Below, one piece after another: positions 63,940 to 64,000 of a stretch of DNA of 64,000 bases. The DNA comes from Gemmiger sp. An87 (GTDB lineage Bacteria; Bacillota; Clostridia; Oscillospirales; Ruminococcaceae): the NCBI RefSeq assembly GCF_002159185.1, contig NZ_NFHD01000003.1, positions 1 through 64,000 on the forward strand, given 5' to 3'. A program made the position numbers and the translations under genes. Under the pieces are notes generated by a model. The model saw only the letters and a program-made list of their open reading frames with translations. It did not search any database and had not been told where the DNA came from. The number at the start of each line of letters is the position of its first letter. Position 1 is the first letter of the stretch.

Positions 63940-64000
63940 GCGAACCCATTGCCCTTTACCTGCGCCTGAGCGCGGCGGACGGCGAGGGCGGCGAGAGCGG
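63936..64000 (+). CDS. serine recombinase, N-terminal fragment at window edge
   Basis: The first 21 codons are visible. The start MSEPIALYLRLSAADGEGG has the Y-x-R-x-S pattern of the resolvase/invertase catalytic domain, with Ser12 as the expected nucleophile. ATG 63936 follows GGAGGAGGGAA. The rest, including the DNA-binding domains that would distinguish a large integrase from a small resolvase, is beyond the window. Confidence 0.7.
   Translation, partial: MSEPIALYLRLSAADGEGGES

Larger units (their letters stand above)
63706..64000 (+). mobile_element. left end of an integrated element (serine-recombinase type), partial
   Basis: From about 63706-63715 the PBP reading frame no longer resembles its family. 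A leader region, a 44-residue ORF and the first codons of a large serine recombinase follow, all with strong AGGAGG-type ribosome sites. The recombinase sits next to the junction and reads into the element, the normal layout for attL of such phages and conjugative or mobilisable elements. The right end is outside the window. Confidence 0.7.

Overview
The window is GC-rich chromosomal DNA, apart from its last 300 bases. It fits an anaerobic gut Firmicute of the Oscillospiraceae type (Faecalibacterium, Gemmiger or Subdoligranulum-like). This placement is inference from gene content: a V-type ATPase, a phosphofructokinase with pyrophosphate-type signature residues, ECF transporter ATPases beside truA, ClpE, YfhO-type membrane glycosyltransferases and 4Fe-4S aldo-keto reductases. 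TTGACA/TATAAT promoters with 17-18 base spacers and AGGAGG-type ribosome sites recur on both strands. No species was identified.

Layout. 0.7-1.7 kb: G5/3D-domain cell-wall protein behind a long leader with inverted repeats. 2.0-8.0 kb: CorA-type transporter behind a putative leader peptide, cysS, and a giant double GT-C glycosyltransferase. 7.9-8.8 kb: non-coding island bounded by a diverged 84-base inverted repeat. 8.8-18.4 kb: complete ten-gene V-type ATPase operon on the minus strand (G-C-I'-I-K-F-E-A-B-D), including an extra cytosolic-only copy of subunit I. 18.7-34 kb: acetyltransferase, sbcDC, phosphofructokinase, DUF4349 lipoprotein, aldo-keto reductase, typA, and two large membrane proteins of the YfhO/PTPS-related type. 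34.0-34.4 kb: tRNA-Val(GAC) followed by two near-identical 96-base units that carry the tRNA 3' end.

34.6-47.7 kb: ruvCAB, a methyltransferase, ecfA1-ecfA2-ecfT-truA, a DUF5711-like protein, CvpA and ClpE, then an ECF sigma factor overlapping its membrane anti-sigma partner. 47.8-52.7 kb: gmk, Nudix hydrolase, YifB/ComM ATPase and phosphohexomutase.

52.8-59.5 kb looks like a peptidoglycan-modification locus. An AsnB/AsnH-type amidotransferase and a D-aspartate-ligase-like ATP-grasp enzyme are divergent from a second AsnB/AsnH protein and a MurE-family ligase. Next come an HscC-type Hsp70 with its DjlC-like J-protein and a class B penicillin-binding protein.

The penicillin-binding protein loses its family sequence after the SxN motif. 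Shortly downstream, after a 44-residue ORF, begins a serine recombinase running off the window, so this gene appears to be the insertion target of a mobile element whose left end lies near 63.71 kb.
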